Source: Chlamydiifrater volucris (GTDB lineage: Bacteria > Chlamydiota > Chlamydiia > Chlamydiales > Chlamydiaceae). From it: 64,000 nt of DNA. Shown piece by piece: positions 35,157-43,884 of the stretch. Where the stretch lies: positions 868,001 through 932,000 of the forward strand of contig NZ_LR777654.1 of the NCBI RefSeq assembly GCF_902806995.1, read 5' to 3'. The position numbers were made by a program, and so were the translations under genes. Within the stretch, counting starts at the first letter, position 1. Each line of letters starts with the position of its first letter. Under the pieces are notes generated by a model. It searched no databases and was not told the origin of the DNA. It saw nothing but the letters and a program-made list of their open reading frames with translations.

Positions 35157-36821
35157 TTAATAAACGTGTGTGTTTTCTATATCAGAAACTGGAGTGGATA
35201 AAGAATCAGAAGAAAGAATAGCTTCGCCTCTAGCATCCCCAGCGGATACACCTTTTAGAGTTACACAGTACTCCACAGATTCTTTAGAGCAAAGAACCGG
35301 AAGAGCATCGAAGACCACAGTATTTCCGGATATAGTTCCCTTTGTGGGCCCATTGACAGAAACAGGCTGTAACTCTCTAGAAAACTTCATGATCAAGGAA
35401 ACATTAGCATCATCAGCAGATCCTCTGTTAGTGATGCAAACGCGATATACAGTCGTCTCACCTATGCAAATAGGATCATTGGTATCAAGCACACACATGT
35501 GCGTTGCAGCCAATCCCTTCCATACAGTAGAAATCTCTGCACAAGAGGTACATTTCCCACAATCAGAATCAGATTTTACCTTGATACCACTTGCGAATCT
35601 GCCTATCCCTTGAGCCTTTACAGTAACTTTAAACTGTAAAGTTTCCCCTGGACAAAGTTCTGGAATACACCATGCTGCTTTGTTACCGCAAACCTCAGCG
35701 CCTGGCGCAGAAATGATGGTAGAAGAAGGTGCTGCTGTATCTTCTAAGACAACATTATAGAGCACCAAGTCCCCTGGATTAGAAACAGTAATAGTATACT
35801 CCACAGGCTTGCAAACATACGCCCACTCAGGTCCACTTACATTGACCTGTACACAAGGCTCATTAACAGCTGTTGTAACGTTGGCTGTACATTTGTGTCC
35901 GCCACAGAAGGTTGCTGTAGCTACATTAGTATATTTTCCTCGTTTTTTAGCACTTAACTCCACATTAAGAGTTTTGCACTCACCCGGTTTTATATCACCA
36001 AGGTTAAACGTAAGAACTTTTTGTCCAGAAGAATGAGTAAGCCCCTCAGGGATAACATCTTCGACCACTACACCCTTAGCAGTAGCAGAACCAGTGTTTG
36101 TCACTTCTATCTTGTACACTACAGGACAACGCAAACAAACAGATTCGGGACCTTCTTGACGGATGCAAATAGCTGGTTGACCACAACGTGTGTAAGAACG
36201 CAGTTCAGGGCAGGCACAAACTGTGGCTGCAGTAAGGCAGCAACCTTCTTTAAGGGGCTTTACCCATACAACGATTTTTCGTTTCTCTCCTTGAGAGAGT
36301 TTGTCCAAATTCCAAACTAATTTTCCATCAGAACTGAGTTTTGTAGCTGGTTCAGAGCTTACGAACTCTGCATCGCAAGGCAACTGCTGAGTAATGACAA
36401 CATCTACACAGTCTCTTTTGCCTATTGCAATAATCTCGATAGGATAAGGAGATCCTACAGTAGCAAATTCTGGAACAGATTGACATATTTCCACGTTGCT
36501 ATTGTCATTGATTCTCACAGAATACATCCTGCCGTAGCAGTTTTCTTCTCTAGCGCTAAGCTTTTTATCATTATTATACTTTTTATTCTCGCTAGAAGCG
36601 CAAGAACTGTCTTGAGATAGTGTCTGCTTTTTACTTTTACGGTCAAAACGAGATTTTTTTGAAGAAACAAGCGTTATCTCTCTTTGAGAATTCGCAGAGA
36701 TAACTCGGGTTACTAGACCTTTGGTTCTTAGCGAGGAGGGCTCGAACCCACTGGCAAAGCAACTACTATAAATGCTCGTCATTGCCAGAACCGTTATCAC
36801 CCGTTTTATGAGTTTGGACAT
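35157..36821 (-). CDS. omcB: Large cysteine-rich outer membrane protein OmcB (60 kDa)
   Basis: Major disulfide-cross-linked envelope protein of the elementary body, made late in development. The 554 residues start with a signal peptide (about 1-23, [23 protein letters not shown]), then a basic Lys/Arg/Ser-rich region (about 40-75), the region associated with heparin-like binding in other species, followed by repeated DUF11-type beta-sandwich domains full of cysteine. The length is normal. It is second in omcA-omcB; a hairpin lies between the two genes. Late expression under EUO control is known for this operon in C. trachomatis, and euo is about 3 kb upstream here. Confidence 0.97.
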   Translation of the reverse strand: MSKLIKRVITVLAMTSIYSSCFASGFEPSSLRTKGLVTRVISANSQREITLVSSKKSRFDRKSKKQTLSQDSSCASSENKKYNNDKKLSAREENCYGRMYSVRINDNSNVEICQSVPEFATVGSPYPIEIIAIGKRDCVDVVITQQLPCDAEFVSSEPATKLSSDGKLVWNLDKLSQGEKRKIVVWVKPLKEGCCLTAATVCACPELRSYTRCGQPAICIRQEGPESVCLRCPVVYKIEVTNTGSATAKGVVVEDVIPEGLTHSSGQKVLTFNLGDIKPGECKTLNVELSAKKRGKYTNVATATFCGGHKCTANVTTAVNEPCVQVNVSGPEWAYVCKPVEYTITVSNPGDLVLYNVVLEDTAAPSSTIISAPGAEVCGNKAAWCIPELCPGETLQFKVTVKAQGIGRFASGIKVKSDSDCGKCTSCAEISTVWKGLAATHMCVLDTNDPICIGETTVYRVCITNRGSADDANVSLIMKFSRELQPVSVNGPTKGTISGNTVVFDALPVLCSKESVEYCVTLKGVSAGDARGEAILSSDSLSTPVSDIENTHVY

Positions 36822-36950
36822 GGGATCTCCTAAAGCAATTTTGGATTTTGTTCATCAGCCACTGGGTAGAAATAGTCAGAATCTTTCAACCCCGAATAAT
36901 TTCTTCAATAACTTCTTTAACTTTTTTTATAAAGTCACATGACAAAAGAA

Positions 36951-36978
36951 AGGCGAACATTATCAATTCTGTTCGCCT
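36951..36978 (-). terminator. Intergenic hairpin between omcA and omcB
   Basis: AGGCGAACA (36951-36959) pairs perfectly with TGTTCGCCT (36970-36978) across a 10-nt loop. On the minus strand a T-rich stretch follows, so it reads as a terminator 17 bp after the omcA stop, making omcB depend on readthrough. This would give a short abundant omcA message and a longer bicistronic one. Confidence 0.8.
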
Positions 36979-36994
36979 TAACTTACGCTACTCA

Positions 36995-37252
36995 CTATTG
37001 AGCGTGACACTTATTACTGTTGCCACAGCAGCCTTTGGACGCTGGCTTCTCTTTGCTTTCACATCCTTTAGGGCAAGTGGGCTTAGCACAAGAAGGCAAA
37101 AGGTTGCAAGGACCACCATTTCGCTCTTTCTTCTCCTCACAAGGATTGCATGTCATGCAAGGATCTTCGAAACAGCAATCAATAATTCTGCAGCAGCTGC
37201 TTAAACCAAAAACACCAGCTACAAGTGCTGAAAACAAGATAATTTTTTTCAT
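36995..37252 (-). CDS. omcA: Small cysteine-rich lipoprotein OmcA (9 kDa)
   Basis: An 85-residue outer-membrane lipoprotein of the elementary body. A lipoprotein signal peptide ends in LSSC, so the lipidated Cys is about residue 20; the mature part holds 14 or so further cysteines in CxxC-like spacing for disulfide cross-linking with OmcB and MOMP. It is first in the omcA-omcB unit. The long A/T-rich divergent region upstream (37253-37519) must contain its late promoter, but no confident -35/-10 could be assigned. Confidence 0.96.
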   Translation of the reverse strand: MKKIILFSALVAGVFGLSSCCRIIDCCFEDPCMTCNPCEEKKERNGGPCNLLPSCAKPTCPKGCESKEKPASKGCCGNSNKCHAQ

Positions 37253-37519
37253 ATATTTACGACTCCTTAAGGTCTAATTAAAAACAAACTAATTGTTTTG
37301 TTAAAACCAACGATACTTTTATTAAAAGCTCGCCCCTACAGCATTATTACAAATGAAAAACAATAAATTATCAAATAAAAAATTTTAATTTATAAACACA
37401 TAGTTTTAAGCAACTGAAAATCAAAAGAAAGAATCATTGCCCAAAAAAAATAAACAAAACAAATAAGAGAAACAAATCAAAATTGATAATTAAAATCACA
37501 TTTAATTACACTGATAGTT

Positions 37520-37798
37520 ATGAAAACTTTTTTTGTTACAAAAGAAAAATCTTACCTTTTAGTAATGCTGTCGGTTTTATCCACAGTAATTAGCGGATGC
37601 TCCCCCCGCCCCCCGCAAAGAGCTTACATAATAGCAGACAGCGGCTCAGATAAACCTTTGAAAGGTAGAGCAAAAGCAATTAACAGAAGACTCGCCGAAG
37701 CAATTTTTGCTAAATCTAACAAAAAAATGCGGAACGAAGAATCCGCAAGGCCGCCATCTTCTGTAGTGTCTGAAAAGAAAAGGAAAGTCAAAAATTAA
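37520..37798 (+). CDS. Small basic lipoprotein, unknown function
   Basis: 92 residues with a lipoprotein signal: a hydrophobic core near 12-25 followed by the lipobox VISGC, giving a lipidated Cys27. The mature part is short, polar and very basic (RAKAINRRLAEAIF, then a KKRKVKN end). No family is recognised. It is transcribed divergently from omcA, across a 267-bp A/T-rich gap, and ends 13 bp from the convergent gltX stop. LspA, also in this window, would process it. A late-stage envelope role is suggested only by its neighbours. Confidence 0.7.
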   Translation: MKTFFVTKEKSYLLVMLSVLSTVISGCSPRPPQRAYIIADSGSDKPLKGRAKAINRRLAEAIFAKSNKKMRNEESARPPSSVVSEKKRKVKN

Positions 37799-37811
37799 CT
37801 AAAAATTTTCC

Positions 37812-39305
37812 TTATAGAGTACCGGCTTGCAATGCCTTTTCTAAAGCTTGCATCTTCTTATTCGTTAACCCTCCTAAGAGCGCTATGGCGCGCAATAAAC
37901 GGACTCTAATTCTCGACTTTCCAATAAGTTCTGAAAGATCGAACAGAGGCAACCCTTGTTTTTTCCCTGTTATCGAAACAAAAAGCAGCTGCATTACTAC
38001 TTTTTTGTGATTTACTTCAAAAAGATTAGCTATATATTTTGATCCTTCGTAAAAATCGTTTTTTCTCCACAAATCATCTCTCTCCAGGACCTTAAGATAG
38101 CAAAACAAGAGCGAGGCCGCCACCTCTTCAGAAAGGTTAGTTGGCAAAAGATCTTCCTTAGAATATTCAGGAACGATTTCGAAAGCAGACTTAGATAAAT
38201 CAATGAAATCGCTAAACGTAGACATACGCGATTTACAAAGAGAAACTAAGGGAAGGAAAACCTTTCTATTTAAAGCCCACTCCTCCATGCGAGAAATGAC
38301 ATCTTCTTCTGAAAACTCATGATTAATGTAATGTTTGTTTAACCAATTCAGTTTATTAATATCAAACACCGCCCCAGAAGTCCCTATCCTCTTCGGGTCA
38401 AAGTTTGCTATCATTTTGGATAGAGGATAAACTTCCGCATCATCCTCCATACTATAACCCATAAGAGATAAGAAATTTATAAACGCCTCTTTCAAATACC
38501 CCGCATCCCTGTAGTAAAAAATGGACGTTGGGTTCTTCCTTTTGGATAGCTTACTCCCATCAGGGTTAAGCAACAAAGGCATATGTCGAAAAATTGGAGG
38601 CTCCCAACCAAAAGCTTCATAAAGAAGCAAGTGCTTAGGAGTAGAACTTAGCCATTCCTCCCCACGAAAAACGTGGGTGATTCCCATGAGGTGATCATCA
38701 ACGACGTTTGCTAAATGGTACGTAGGAAACCCGTCAGATTTTAACAACACCTGATCATCAACGTCTGCCCAAGGAAATACCACTCTTCCCCTACCTAAGT
38801 CATTAATGACACACTCCCCGGTGAGAGGCACCTTTAATCGAACAGTGTAAGGCTGTCCCGCAGCTTCTCTTTCTTGAACTTCGTCGGCACTTAAAGATCG
38901 GTATCTACGATCGTACCCACCCTTGTATCCGAGTTTGCTAGCAACTGATCGCATCTCTTCCAGTTCGCTAGGCGTAGCAAAACACTTGTATGCATACCCC
39001 TTCTGCAATAGAATTTCTGCGTGTCTCCTGTATATCTCTGTCCTCTCAGACTGACGATATGGCCCATGAGGTCCTCCTACATCTGGTCCCTCATCCCAAG
39101 TGATTCCACACCACCTGAGAGCATCAAAGATATTCCTTTCATAATCCTCTCGACTACGAGACCTATCAGTATCTTCTATTCTGAGGATCATTTTACCGCC
39201 AAACTTTTTGGCAAAAATCATATTGAAAAGAGCCATATAGGCAGTACCTACATGAGGATCTCCTGTAGGGGATGGCGCTATACGAACACGAACATCTCGA
39301 AACAC
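37812..39305 (-). CDS. gltX: Glutamyl-tRNA synthetase
   Basis: Class I aminoacyl-tRNA synthetase; in chlamydiae it is expected to be non-discriminating and to work with the GatCAB amidotransferase. The HIGH-type motif is [11 protein letters not shown] near the N-terminus and the KMSKS-type motif is [10 protein letters not shown] start at the GTG at 39305, which gives [15 protein letters not shown] and aligns with known chlamydial GltX starts; a TTG 30 bp upstream would extend it to 507 residues. The product is 497 residues. The downstream end faces the small lipoprotein gene, 13 bp away. Confidence 0.95.
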   Translation of the reverse strand: MFRDVRVRIAPSPTGDPHVGTAYMALFNMIFAKKFGGKMILRIEDTDRSRSREDYERNIFDALRWCGITWDEGPDVGGPHGPYRQSERTEIYRRHAEILLQKGYAYKCFATPSELEEMRSVASKLGYKGGYDRRYRSLSADEVQEREAAGQPYTVRLKVPLTGECVINDLGRGRVVFPWADVDDQVLLKSDGFPTYHLANVVDDHLMGITHVFRGEEWLSSTPKHLLLYEAFGWEPPIFRHMPLLLNPDGSKLSKRKNPTSIFYYRDAGYLKEAFINFLSLMGYSMEDDAEVYPLSKMIANFDPKRIGTSGAVFDINKLNWLNKHYINHEFSEEDVISRMEEWALNRKVFLPLVSLCKSRMSTFSDFIDLSKSAFEIVPEYSKEDLLPTNLSEEVAASLLFCYLKVLERDDLWRKNDFYEGSKYIANLFEVNHKKVVMQLLFVSITGKKQGLPLFDLSELIGKSRIRVRLLRAIALLGGLTNKKMQALEKALQAGTL

Positions 39306-39407
39306 GTCTTCTCTCTGGATACTTAAAAAGAACAAAAAGGCGAATTAATACCTGTAAATAAGTATTAATTCAAGTGTTTTATGCTTCGAAAATTATATGT
39401 AAATAAA

Positions 39408-39425
39408 GAAGGCTTTTCAGCCTTC
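39408..39425 (-). terminator. Terminator after euo
   Basis: On the minus strand GAAGGC and GCCTTC form a six-base stem around a six-base loop, followed by TTTATTTA. It sits about 47 bp after the euo stop, separating euo from gltX. Confidence 0.7.
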
Positions 39426-39471
39426 TCCAAGAGGTTTCAAGACCAAGAAATTATTCCGAAGTTCTTGAGAA

Positions 39472-40011
39472 CTAATTGTTAGCCATGGGATCTACCGTTA
39501 CTGACGACGAAGAGAACTCTCCGTCTTTCATTGACAAAGAATGCTTCTTACTCAAGTACTCTTCCTTGTAGCGAGCTATTTCAGATTCATGGATAACCCA
39601 GGCGGCTCCCTTTCTGGATCCCGTAATGGCCCCAGTCCTTGTTGCATAATAAATTTTTTGAACGGGAACACCCAGCATCTCAGCTACTTGGTTTACGGAG
39701 AAATACCCTTTCTCATTATCAAAAACAAGCTCCCCATTATACAGGGACTTCTTTCTAGAGTAACGATTCTTCTTATATTCTTCTAAATCTTTAAGATCTA
39801 TTTCCCACCTAGTGGTTTTAGTAGCTCTTAACTTCTTTTGCTTAATAGCCACATAAATAGCCTGCCTGGTTACGCTATTCAACTTGGCGGCTTGAGTAAT
39901 AGAAACAAGCCCAGAAGCCGCAGCTGTTTCTTCGTTATGATCTATGCTTCCTGCTTCGTCCAAATGCACCGAGCCTACAATTCCAATTTGATTATCTTGT
40001 TCGCATGCCAT
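39472..40011 (-). CDS. euo: Developmental transcriptional repressor EUO
   Basis: Early-expressed chlamydial DNA-binding protein that represses late genes, omcAB among them in C. trachomatis. Two excisionase/MerR-type helix-turn-helix modules are visible: SITQAAKLNSVTRQAIYVAI in the middle and FSVNQVAEMLGVPVQKIYYA near the C-terminal third, each followed by a basic wing. The ATG at 40011 is preferred over two upstream Mets because GGGGAGG stands about ten bases before it; the result is 179 residues. A terminator follows. The A/T-rich 445 bp upstream should carry its early promoter. Confidence 0.93.
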   Translation of the reverse strand: MACEQDNQIGIVGSVHLDEAGSIDHNEETAAASGLVSITQAAKLNSVTRQAIYVAIKQKKLRATKTTRWEIDLKDLEEYKKNRYSRKKSLYNGELVFDNEKGYFSVNQVAEMLGVPVQKIYYATRTGAITGSRKGAAWVIHESEIARYKEEYLSKKHSLSMKDGEFSSSSVTVDPMANN

Positions 40012-40456
40012 ATGCCTGAAACCTCCCCCCATCAGCATGTAATTACTTTGATAACGAACTAAAAGTTAGTTGAATCCTAGTTTTAAGAAAAAAACTGAAG
40101 CATTCATTTTTCCAAGAAAAGTATTATTAATCAAGTTTTTAAGACTAACTATCTTTAAGAGATTTAAGAACTTATAACTATAAAAAACACAAAAAAATAC
40201 CCCACAACATAAAGTAGGGGCATTTTAATTAAATTTCTAACCGACCCTAAAGCCGAATTATTTTTTTGATAACAACAAGATATCTTAACAAACCCCTTAA
40301 AAACCACAGACCAATCCTCCTTATTTGCATACACAAACACCTCACTTCCTAACCCAAATTAAAAGCAAAAGAACAGCACATCTGAGAACGGGAGAGAAGA
40401 ATCTTTCACTTAAAAAAGTTTGATTGGAAAATAAGCGTAAGATGTCAAAAAACTTC
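40012..40456. other. A/T-rich gene-free interval upstream of euo
   Basis: 445 bases between the repeat-tailed hydrolase and euo, both on the minus strand. It includes an imperfect hairpin near 40192-40222 (GCCCCTAC/GTGGGG on the minus strand followed by seven T), a plausible terminator for the hydrolase gene, and must contain the euo promoter. An open frame that enters from the right to 40342 is a shadow of the repeats. Confidence 0.5.
40192..40222 (-). terminator. Probable terminator downstream of the repeat-tailed hydrolase
   Basis: On the minus strand a CCCC-containing arm and a GGGG-containing arm form an imperfect stem with one bulge, then a run of seven T. It is 235 bp after the stop codon, further than usual. 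Confidence 0.5.
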
Positions 40457-42052
40457 CTAGGAAGAACCTTCAGCCCCTTGAGAACCCTGAGAAAAACCTT
40501 CAGCTTCCTGGGAGGAACTTTCAGCCCCTTGAGAACCCTGAGAAAAACCCTCAGCTTCCTGGGAGGAACTTTCAACCCCTTGAGAACCCTGAGAAAAACC
40601 TTCAGCTTCCTGGGAGGAACTTTCAACCCCTTGAGAACCCTGAGAAAAACCTTCAGCTTCCTGGGAGGAACTTTCAGCCCCTTGAGAACCCTGAGAAAAA
40701 CCCTCAGCTTCCTGGGAGGAACTTTCAGCCCCTTGAGAACCCTGAGAAAAACCTTCAGCTTCCTGGGAGGAACTTTCAACCCCTTGAGAACCCTGAGAAA
40801 AACCCTCAGCTTCCTGGGAGGAACTTTCAGCCCCTTGAGAACCCTGAGAAAAACCCTCAGCTTCCTGGGAGGAACTTTCAGCCCCTTGAGAACCCTGAGA
40901 AAAACCTTCAGCTTCCTGGGGAGATAAAACCGTGCCAAAAAATCCATGTATTGCATCGAAGACTTCGTCCATACACATGTAAGACAGAGGCGCTGCGTGT
41001 GATACGTGAGGCTCTTTTACCACACGAACATGACCTGTACTTTCATAATTTTCCGACAAACACCTCGCTCCCAAAGAAACATCCACATCAAAAAGATGGT
41101 CAGAAGCCGCCTCCCCATAACCATCCACCGGGCAAATGATGATCTCAGGGATTTTTGAATTTTTGACTAAATTAGCCAGGTTAACTTCCCAATTAAAGAA
41201 GGTTAAAATTCTTTTAGCCATAGGGATCACTCTGGCCAAACTGTCGGCTGCTTCACCCATAGAAGCAGGACCCCTGTCTTTGATTGCTATATACTTAACG
41301 TCTTTTCTCATAGGATGCTCAGACAACGACCTTCCCTGAACTACTGTACCCAAAGAAAAACCGTAACAGTAGATGTGAGAAGGGCGGTAACGTTCCAAAA
41401 ACTCCAAACACGCCGAGTGGGCTTGAGCCAATTTTGCCATAGTAGGGGTTCCTGTACTCTTCCCTACCCCCGGATAATTGAACATCATAACATTCGCTTT
41501 TAATCTCTCAGCCAGATAAAGAATTTCCTCTCGACAACCGCCTTCTATAGCTTCACTATTCCCTAAAGCAACTAAAACCCAGGGTCTAGCACATTTTTCA
41601 TCAAAAGCCTCTCTTCTGTCTTCAACAAAAGACATCACAACAGTATCAATGACGCAATCTGAAGCAACGGCAATGGGTATTCTGTAGCAATGCCTAACAC
41701 CACTTTTCCACAAAATGCGTATGTTCTGCGTGAGAAGCTTTGATTTACTAGGGCTTAAAGACCCCATCACCTGGTTGAAGAAAAATTTGCTCGAAATAGG
41801 CAGAACAGCATATTGACAGCATTTTCCTAAAATCCAAAGGACCCCCAAAGGGAAAAGCACAATGTAAAGCAAAACTTTAAGAACTATCTTAATGATTCGA
41901 ATTATGCAGCTTGCTGCACTACAAACCCTTGAGTAACAACCACCTTTCACACCTGGGTAAAGAGGCTCGTAAATAACATCGGCATACGACGAAACCATCT
42001 TTAACAAATTCTGAGTAGATTGCTTGGACAAAGATACGGACCCCGTAGACAT
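40457..42052 (-). CDS. Chlamydial 43-kDa-family alpha/beta hydrolase with 17-residue C-terminal repeats
   Basis: 531 residues in two parts. Residues 1-378 resemble the chlamydia-specific CHLPS 43-kDa family: a membrane segment at about 50-85, then an alpha/beta-hydrolase core with the nucleophile elbow YGFSLG (Ser233), possible acid Asp310 or Asp318 in PVDGYGEAASD, and His352 in VSHAAP. Residues 379-531 are nine exact 17-residue repeats of the form QEAEGFSQGSQGAESSS, acidic and Ser/Gln/Gly-rich, predicted disordered. Only Ala/Val at one position and the final unit vary. The stop follows the ninth unit directly. recJ is 8 bp upstream on the same strand. Enzyme activity is inferred; substrate unknown. 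The tail may be exposed, secreted or antigenic. Confidence 0.85.
   Translation of the reverse strand: MSTGSVSLSKQSTQNLLKMVSSYADVIYEPLYPGVKGGCYSRVCSAASCIIRIIKIVLKVLLYIVLFPLGVLWILGKCCQYAVLPISSKFFFNQVMGSLSPSKSKLLTQNIRILWKSGVRHCYRIPIAVASDCVIDTVVMSFVEDRREAFDEKCARPWVLVALGNSEAIEGGCREEILYLAERLKANVMMFNYPGVGKSTGTPTMAKLAQAHSACLEFLERYRPSHIYCYGFSLGTVVQGRSLSEHPMRKDVKYIAIKDRGPASMGEAADSLARVIPMAKRILTFFNWEVNLANLVKNSKIPEIIICPVDGYGEAASDHLFDVDVSLGARCLSENYESTGHVRVVKEPHVSHAAPLSYMCMDEVFDAIHGFFGTVLSPQEAEGFSQGSQGAESSSQEAEGFSQGSQGAESSSQEAEGFSQGSQGVESSSQEAEGFSQGSQGAESSSQEAEGFSQGSQGAESSSQEAEGFSQGSQGVESSSQEAEGFSQGSQGVESSSQEAEGFSQGSQGAESSSQEAEGFSQGSQGAEGSS
40460..40918 (-). repeat. Coding tandem repeat, nine 51-bp units
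   Basis: Exactly 459 bp, nine units of 51 bp in register with the reading frame. Units are near identical: one position toggles GCT/GTT (Ala/Val) and another is a silent GAA/GAG difference; from the N-terminus the Ala/Val order is A A V A A V V A A. Because 51 is a multiple of three, other frames on both strands also stay open across it. Confidence 0.98.
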
Positions 42053-42059
42053 TGCAAAC

Positions 42060-43802
42060 CTAAAAAATAAAATCCCGGACCAGCAATTGTACTACCTCTC
42101 CCAAAAAAGGAGAACAGATAATTCTTGGCGTATAAGCTACTTTTAATTCACTGAGCCCAGCATTCTTAAGTTCTTTTAGACGATGTTCCATGGAGAACGC
42201 TATTCCCTCAAAATGCTGTCCATCCTTTTCCAAAAATAATTTGATGTGAGAACCCGAAACTAACTTTGGAGAACGATACTGCCTAGCGGTGGTAAAAAAT
42301 AGCGGGGAAGGGTTTCCTCTACCAAAAGGCTCTAATAGTTCTATAGAAGATAAAAGCTCATGGTCCAAAGCTGAAAAGTCCACTTCTGCATCCAGAAATA
42401 AATCCTCTTTCCGATGTTTGCAATGAGTAGAGGATTGGACTAAGTGTATAAACTTTTTCTTAAAAGATACAAAATTTTCTTTTCGAATCGATAAGCCTGC
42501 TGCAAAATTATGTCCTCCAAAAGAAAGGAAATGATCAGAACATTTTTTAAGCACTTTTAACAAAGGGAAATTCATGTATGTCCTGGCTGACCCTTTGCCA
42601 ATCTCCTCGGAAAAAGAAATTATGATTACTGGTTTGTTATACTGTTTCGAAAGCTTTGCGGAGATGATCGGAACTATCCTAGGATGCCATAAATCTGAAG
42701 ATAAAACCAATGCCGCCTTTTTTGTTTCACTTGGATTATTCTTCAAAAATTTTTCTATATCACAAAAAACTTTCCTCTCTAGCTCTTTTCTTTCCCTATC
42801 AATTTCAAAAATTTTCTTAACCAATTGAAGGGATTTTATACTATCTATAGACAGTAATAATTCCACCCCTTTAGCTGGATCAGATAACCGCCCCAAACTG
42901 TTCAACTTTGGAGCAACTCTCAATGCTATGTCAGAGGCTGTTACCCTGCTATAGTCTATCTTCGAAATTTCTAGCAACCGCCTTAACCCCAGCCTTTTCC
43001 CTTCACGAATTAATGAAATACCATGGCTAACAAGAATTCGATTCTCTCCTGATAATTCCCCGAGATCAGCAATCGTGCCTAAGGCTACTAGATCCAAAAA
43101 CTTATATATATCAATGTGATCTTCTTGGATTTCTTTGGATGCTAAAAGAGATCGAAATACTGCCATCGCTAGCTGAAAAGCTACTCCTACTCCTGTCAAC
43201 TCTCTATTAGGATAGTTCTCGAAGAATTTTGGATTGACAATGGCCACTCCCTTAGGAAATCTTCCTGTAGGCTCATGATGGTCTGTAACAACAACATCTA
43301 TACCCATTTTTCGTATGTCTTGAATCTCTTTGACAGCCGTAGTCCCCCAATCTACCGTGACCACTAGACGAACACCCTTTTCCTGTGCCTCGTTGGCTAA
43401 GTGTGGAGAGGAATGCTGATAATTCAAAGGTAACCGATTGAAAGCATATTCCACGTCGATGTGAACCTGGTGAAAAAATTCCGTCAACAAAGTTACCGAC
43501 GTAATACCGTCCACATCGTTGTCTCCGTAAACTAGTACCCTTTCCCTATTGCGTCTGGCACGCAAGAGCCTTTCCACAGCCGCCGCCATATTGGGGATCT
43601 GCAAGGGATCTAAACATTCAGACAATCTAGGATATAAGAAGCCACGCGCGGAGGACACATCCCTTATTCCTCGTGCAACTAAAACCTTTGAAAGGACCGG
43701 ATGAAGCTTAAAAGCCTTACACAAGGCCCTACAACGGGAGATATCTTCCTTGGGAAAAATCCAACACACCTCCCAGTCTCTAGCTCCCATAAAAAGCCCC
43801 AT
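42060..43802 (-). CDS. recJ: Single-stranded-DNA-specific exonuclease RecJ
   Basis: 5'-to-3' ssDNA exonuclease of the DHH phosphoesterase family used in recombination and repair. Motif I reads VYGDNDVDGITS (commonly DYDADGITS), the DHH motif is VVTDHHEP, and the C-terminal part has the DHHA1 feature SFGGHNFAAGLS. I start at Met50 of the longest frame (43802), giving 580 residues, a normal chlamydial length, because nothing in the N-terminal 49 residues looks conserved. The longest frame would begin at 43949 and overlap secDF by 65 bp. The gene follows secDF on the minus strand. Confidence 0.9.
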   Translation of the reverse strand: MGLFMGARDWEVCWIFPKEDISRCRALCKAFKLHPVLSKVLVARGIRDVSSARGFLYPRLSECLDPLQIPNMAAAVERLLRARRNRERVLVYGDNDVDGITSVTLLTEFFHQVHIDVEYAFNRLPLNYQHSSPHLANEAQEKGVRLVVTVDWGTTAVKEIQDIRKMGIDVVVTDHHEPTGRFPKGVAIVNPKFFENYPNRELTGVGVAFQLAMAVFRSLLASKEIQEDHIDIYKFLDLVALGTIADLGELSGENRILVSHGISLIREGKRLGLRRLLEISKIDYSRVTASDIALRVAPKLNSLGRLSDPAKGVELLLSIDSIKSLQLVKKIFEIDRERKELERKVFCDIEKFLKNNPSETKKAALVLSSDLWHPRIVPIISAKLSKQYNKPVIIISFSEEIGKGSARTYMNFPLLKVLKKCSDHFLSFGGHNFAAGLSIRKENFVSFKKKFIHLVQSSTHCKHRKEDLFLDAEVDFSALDHELLSSIELLEPFGRGNPSPLFFTTARQYRSPKLVSGSHIKLFLEKDGQHFEGIAFSMEHRLKELKNAGLSELKVAYTPRIICSPFLGEVVQLLVRDFIF

Positions 43803-43884
43803 GCTCTGCTCTAAGGGTAACAGAAGATATTTTTGAAATCCACTTCTACCTTGTGAGATCTCCTTTAATAAAACACAACCACCC

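Noticed and set aside
40460-40918. CRISPR-like array
   Set aside because: Units are contiguous, in frame and without unique spacers; no cas genes nearby. It is a coding tandem repeat.
40424-40927. 167-residue plus-strand frame of repeated FLGGTFSPLRTLRKT units
   Set aside because: Antisense shadow of the same 51-bp array; no start signal and composition explained by the repeat.
40342-40956. 204-residue minus-strand frame of repeated PPRKL/VFLRVLKGLK units
   Set aside because: Same repeats as the hydrolase tail read in another frame; it has no ribosome-binding site and is open only because the unit is 51 bp.
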